Assembly: GCF_037055355.1 (NCBI RefSeq)
Contig: NZ_CP146350.1
Location: 2,069,001 to 2,133,000 of the forward strand
Length of the DNA: 64,000 bases
Source: Streptomyces sp. DG1A-41
Lineage (GTDB): Bacteria > Actinomycetota > Actinomycetes > Streptomycetales > Streptomycetaceae
Reading direction: 5' to 3'
Shown here: one piece after another, positions 60,890-64,000 of the stretch
How positions within the stretch are numbered: position 1 is the first letter of the stretch
How the letters are laid out: the number at the start of each line of letters is the position of its first letter
Made by a program: the position numbers and the translations under genes
The notes under the pieces: model-generated
Told to the model about the DNA's origin: nothing
The model's database searches: none
What the model saw: only the letters and a program-made list of their open reading frames with translations

Positions 60890-61702
60890 ATCATCCAAGA
60901 GCCCGAAGCGTCCGAACCCGAGGCCACCCGGCGTACCGCCGGAGTCACGGAGAGCTCCCGGGCCAACCGGGGCTGGTGGGACCGCAACGCCGACGAGTAC
61001 CAGACCGAGCACGGCACGTTCCTCGGCGACGGCCGCTTCGTGTGGGGCCCCGAGGGTCTGGACGAGGTGGAGGCCGAGCTGCTCGGCCCGCCGGAGGAGC
61101 TGAAGGGCAAGGACGTCCTGGAGATCGGCGCGGGCGCGGCGCAGTGCTCGCGCTGGCTGGCCGGCCAGGGGGCCCGCCCGGTGGCCCTGGACATCTCGCA
61201 CCGGCAGTTGCAGCACGCGCTGCGCATCGGCGGACCCTTCCCCCTGGTGTGCGCCGACGCCTGTGCGCTGCCCTTCGCGGACGGCTCGTTCGACCTGGCC
61301 TGCTCGGCGTACGGGGCGCTGCCCTTCGTCGCCGACCCGCGCCTGGTGCTGCGGGAGGTGCGCCGGGTGCTGCGGCCCGGGGGCCGTCTGGTCTTCTCGG
61401 TGACGCACCCGATCCGTTGGGCCTTCCCGGACGAGCCGGGACCGGAGGGACTGTCGGTGTCGGGTTCGTACTTCGACCGCACGCCCTACGTCGAGCAGGA
61501 CGAGGAGGGCCGCGCGGTCTACGTCGAGCACCACCGCACGCTCGGCGACCGCGTCCGGGACGTGGTGGCCGCGGGCTTCCGGCTGGTGGACCTGGTGGAG
61601 CCTGAGTGGCCGGCCTGGAACACCTCCGAGTGGGGCGGCTGGTCGCCACTGCGCGGGAACCTGATCCCGGGGACGGCGATCTTCGTGTGCGTACGAGACT
61701 GA
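60890..61702 (+). CDS. Class I SAM-dependent methyltransferase, start codon ATC
   Basis: About 270 residues. Motif I DVLEIGAGAAQCSRWLAGQGARPVALDIS, ADACALPFADGSFDLACSAYGALPFVADP, LRPGGRLVFSVTHPIRWAFPD, and the C-terminal VDLVEPEWPAWNTSEWGGWSPLRGNLIPGTAIF, shown in parts. Family proteins begin about 50 residues before GTG 61040, with text such as RANRGWWDRNADEYQTEHGTF. That text is present in frame but no ATG/GTG/TTG/CTG precedes it. The frame reads ATC ATC CAA GAG after GGGAG; a single G-to-C change would restore ATG 60890. It may use ATC, or only the short form from 61040. Coupled to hrpB. Confidence 0.8.
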   Translation: MIQEPEASEPEATRRTAGVTESSRANRGWWDRNADEYQTEHGTFLGDGRFVWGPEGLDEVEAELLGPPEELKGKDVLEIGAGAAQCSRWLAGQGARPVALDISHRQLQHALRIGGPFPLVCADACALPFADGSFDLACSAYGALPFVADPRLVLREVRRVLRPGGRLVFSVTHPIRWAFPDEPGPEGLSVSGSYFDRTPYVEQDEEGRAVYVEHHRTLGDRVRDVVAAGFRLVDLVEPEWPAWNTSEWGGWSPLRGNLIPGTAIFVCVRD

Positions 61703-61706
61703 GTGC

Positions 61707-64000
61707 GTGATCCGTTACGACGCCCTGGACGCCCTGCCCGTACGCGGTGCCCTGCCCGCCCTGGACGACGCCCTGGAGGGGCACGGCACCGCCGTCCTCG
61801 TGGCGCCGCCCGGCACCGGAAAGACGACCCTGGTGCCCCTGGCTCTCGCGGGGTTGCTCGGAAAGGGGCCTCGGCGGCGGGTGATCGTCGCCGAGCCGCG
61901 GCGGATCGCGGCCCGGGCGGCGGCGCGGCGGATGGCGTGGCTGCTGGGCGAGAAGGTGGGCGGGAGCGTCGGCTACACCGTGCGCGGGGAACGCGTCGTC
62001 GGGCGGCACACGCGCGTGGAGGTCGTCACGACCGGTGTGCTGGTGCAGCGGGTGCAGCGGGACCAGGAGCTGGCCGGTGCCGATGTGGTGGTGCTCGACG
62101 AGTGCCACGAGCGGCACCTGGACGCGGACACGGCGGCGGCGTTCCTGTGGGACGTGCGGCAGACGCTGCGCCCGGAGCTGCGGTTGGTGGCCGCCTCGGC
62201 GACGACCGACGCGCAGGGGTGGGCCGCGCTGCTGGGCGGCGCTCCGGTGGTCGAGGCCCAGGGGACGGCGTATCCGGTGGAGGTCGTGTGGGCGCCGCCG
62301 GTGCGGCCCGTACGGCCGCCGCACGGGATGCGTGTCGATCCGGCGCTGCTGACGCATGTGGCGTCGGTGGTGCGCCGGGCGCTGGCCGAGCGGGACGGGG
62401 ACGTGCTGTGTTTCCTGCCGGGTGTGGGCGAGATCGCCCGGGTCGCCGGGCAGCTCGGGGAGCTCGGGGACGTCGAGGTGCTTCAGGTGCACGGGCGGGC
62501 GCCCGCGGCCGTGCAGGACGCCGTGCTGGCCGGCGGGGAACGGCGCCGGGTGGTGCTGGCCACGTCGGTGGCGGAGTCGTCGCTGACGGTTCCCGGTGTG
62601 CGTGTGGTCGTCGACTCCGGGCTGGCGCGGGAGCCTCGCGTCGATCACGCGCGCGGGCTGAGCGCGCTGACGACCGTACGGGCGTCGCAGGCGGCCGGGC
62701 GGCAGCGGGCGGGGCGGGCCGGGCGTGAGGCGCCGGGGGCGGTGTACCGGTGCTGGGCGGAGGCCGAGGATGCGCGTCTGCCGCGTTTTCCCTCGCCGGA
62801 GATCAAGGTGGCCGACCTGACGGCGTTCGGGCTTCAGGTGGCGTGCTGGGGGGATCCGGACGCGTCCGGGCTGGCGTTGCTGGATCTGCCGCCCTCCGGG
62901 GGCATGGCGGCGGCTCGAGAGGTGCTGCGGGCTGTGGGGGCGGTCGACTCCGCCGGTCGTGCCACTGAGCGGGGTGTTGCTCTGGCTCGGTTGGGACTGC
63001 ATCCGCGGTTGGGGCGGGCCCTGGTGGATTCCGTGCCGTTCGTGGGGGCTGAGCGGGCCTCGGAAATCGTCGCCCTGTTGAGCGAGGAGGCTCCTCGGGA
63101 GTACGGGGATGATCTGGCGGGTGCGTTGCGTCGTGCTCGGCGTGGGGATGACGCCTATTCCGGACGCTGGCGGGCGGAGGTTCGGCGACTGCGGGCCGTC
63201 GTTTCAGGCGTTTCCCACCCGCCCGCCCGTGTCTCGCATCCAGCGGCACGGTTCGACGCGTGGGCGAACTCCTCGGAAGAACGCCAGGTCGGGCTCGTCG
63301 CCGCTCTCGCCTTTCCCGAGCGTGTCGCCAAGGTCGACGGCGGGTCGTACCTCATGGCGTCCGGAACCCGTGCCGAGGCCGCGGACGGGAGCACGCTGCG
63401 TGGTTCCCCCTGGATTGCTGTCGCCATGGCCGACCGGCCCGTCGGCAAGGGGCACGCGCGCGTGCGGCTGGGGGCCGTGGTCGACGAAGGGGTCGCCCGG
63501 CTCGCCGCGGTGGCGCTGCTTCAGGAGCGGGACGAGGTGCGCTGGGACGGCGGGGACGTCGTGGCGCGGCGGGTGGAGCGGCTGGGAGCCGTGGAGTTGG
63601 CGGTGCGGCCGCTGAAGGACGCCGATCCCGGGCTCGTACGCGGTGCGCTGCTGGACGGGCTGCGGCGGGAGGGGTTCGGGGTACTGCGGTGGTCGCCGGA
63701 GGCCGGTGTTCTGCGGCAGCGGCTCGCGTTTCTGCGGCTGCATCTCGGTGAACCGTGGCCCGACGTTTCCGACGATGCGCTGCACGCGCGCGTGGAGGAG
63801 TGGCTGGAGCCGGAGCTGAGCCGGGCCCGGCGGCGGGCCGACCTGGCGCGGATCAACGCCGGGGAGGCGCTCGCGCGGCTGCTGCCCTGGACCTCCGGGG
63901 AGGCAGGGCGGCTCGACGAGCTCGCCCCGGAGCGGATCACCGTGCCGAGCGGGTCGAGGATCCGCGTCGACTACTCCCGGCCCGAACAGCCTGTGCTGGC
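61707..64000 (+). CDS. hrpB: HrpB, ATP-dependent DEAH-type helicase, 3' end outside window
   Basis: At least 764 codons, no stop to the edge. DExH helicase: VLVAPPGTGKTTLVPLA (Walker A, 32-40), VIVAEPRRIAARAAARRM (Ia), VVTTGVLVQRVQ (Ic), VVVLDECHERHLDAD (DECH, 131-134), VAASATTDAQG (III), LCFLPGVGEIARV (IV), VVLATSVAESSLTVPGVRVVVDSGLAREPR (V) and SQAAGRQRAGRAGREAPGAVYR (VI), then the helicase-associated and HrpB C-terminal regions. HrpB is an RNA-type helicase of uncertain role. The start is GTG 61707, 5 nt after the methyltransferase stop. Confidence 0.95.
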   Translation, partial: MIRYDALDALPVRGALPALDDALEGHGTAVLVAPPGTGKTTLVPLALAGLLGKGPRRRVIVAEPRRIAARAAARRMAWLLGEKVGGSVGYTVRGERVVGRHTRVEVVTTGVLVQRVQRDQELAGADVVVLDECHERHLDADTAAAFLWDVRQTLRPELRLVAASATTDAQGWAALLGGAPVVEAQGTAYPVEVVWAPPVRPVRPPHGMRVDPALLTHVASVVRRALAERDGDVLCFLPGVGEIARVAGQLGELGDVEVLQVHGRAPAAVQDAVLAGGERRRVVLATSVAESSLTVPGVRVVVDSGLAREPRVDHARGLSALTTVRASQAAGRQRAGRAGREAPGAVYRCWAEAEDARLPRFPSPEIKVADLTAFGLQVACWGDPDASGLALLDLPPSGGMAAAREVLRAVGAVDSAGRATERGVALARLGLHPRLGRALVDSVPFVGAERASEIVALLSEEAPREYGDDLAGALRRARRGDDAYSGRWRAEVRRLRAVVSGVSHPPARVSHPAARFDAWANSSEERQVGLVAALAFPERVAKVDGGSYLMASGTRAEAADGSTLRGSPWIAVAMADRPVGKGHARVRLGAVVDEGVARLAAVALLQERDEVRWDGGDVVARRVERLGAVELAVRPLKDADPGLVRGALLDGLRREGFGVLRWSPEAGVLRQRLAFLRLHLGEPWPDVSDDALHARVEEWLEPELSRARRRADLARINAGEALARLLPWTSGEAGRLDELAPERITVPSGSRIRVDYSRPEQPVL

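Overview
This window looks like a core segment of a Streptomyces chromosome. It has very high G+C with strong third-position bias, many GTG starts, several start codons placed 6-8 nt behind a -10 hexamer (leaderless style), a few rare TTA (bldA-type) codons, and families typical of the genus: mycothiol-dependent MDMPI, XRE/DUF5753 with DUF397, DUF574 methyltransferase, MHYT and TerD. The combination of uvrA, uvrB, an isolated gltD, coaE and rpsA resembles the conserved uvrA-rpsA stretch of Streptomyces chromosomes. No rRNA, tRNA or CRISPR array was recognised.

Layout. 1-1750: end of a PfkB kinase, an MmyB-type regulator with a scrambled helix-turn-helix, and a frameshifted yceI. 1.8-6.5 kb: uvrA, an MDMPI enzyme and a metallo-beta-lactamase-fold hydrolase. 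6.8-9.3 kb: polar amino-acid ABC transporter whose permease and ATPase share one open frame. 9.3-13.5 kb: aroQ, S66 peptidase, MHS-type MFS transporter, decayed chaA and a small conserved gene that has lost its start. 13.5-17.5 kb: terC behind a probable manganese riboswitch, then a two-gene TerD operon. 17.6-29.4 kb: uvrB, MHYT protein, GDPD phosphodiesterase, ogt, VOC protein, psuG-psuK, methyltransferase, corA, CBS protein, uridine-kinase-like protein, DUF2293 protein. 29.7-33.8 kb: DUF1772 protein, gltD, AhpD-like protein divergent from a MocR regulator. 33.8-39.6 kb: DUF574 methyltransferase, DUF397, XRE/DUF5753 regulator, a divergent anti-sigma-like ATPase with a partner, an ABC exporter and a 60-residue protein. 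39.8-50.7 kb: DUF899, amidohydrolase, nuclease, methyltransferase, FUSC protein, nucleotidyltransferase, RidA, gamma carbonic anhydrase, and a hydantoin racemase/NCS1 transporter/GntR group. 50.7-58.9 kb: uracil-DNA glycosylase, MFS+ArsR pair, an S4-domain gene split by an IS5-family element, DoxX, methyltransferase, DUF6343, TPR, coaE, PAC2. 59-64 kb: rpsA, a methyltransferase lacking a normal start codon, and hrpB running off the edge.

How it works together. The clearest theme is DNA-damage control. uvrA, uvrB and ogt each sit behind a match to the actinobacterial RecA-independent damage promoter (TTGTCAGTG-N8-TAnnnT, the PafBC class), and a near-perfect copy precedes the TerD operon. That suggests that excision repair, alkylation repair and TerD proteins respond to one signal. 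A second theme is local gene decay: between 0.95 and 13.5 kb four genes show small indels, lost starts or internal deletions, an IS splits the S4 gene at 53.6 kb, and a methyltransferase start reads ATC at 60.9 kb. These may be real pseudogenization or, for the small indels, assembly errors. A third theme is short degenerate tandem repeats of about 15-23 bp, in intergenic gaps and inside some genes.
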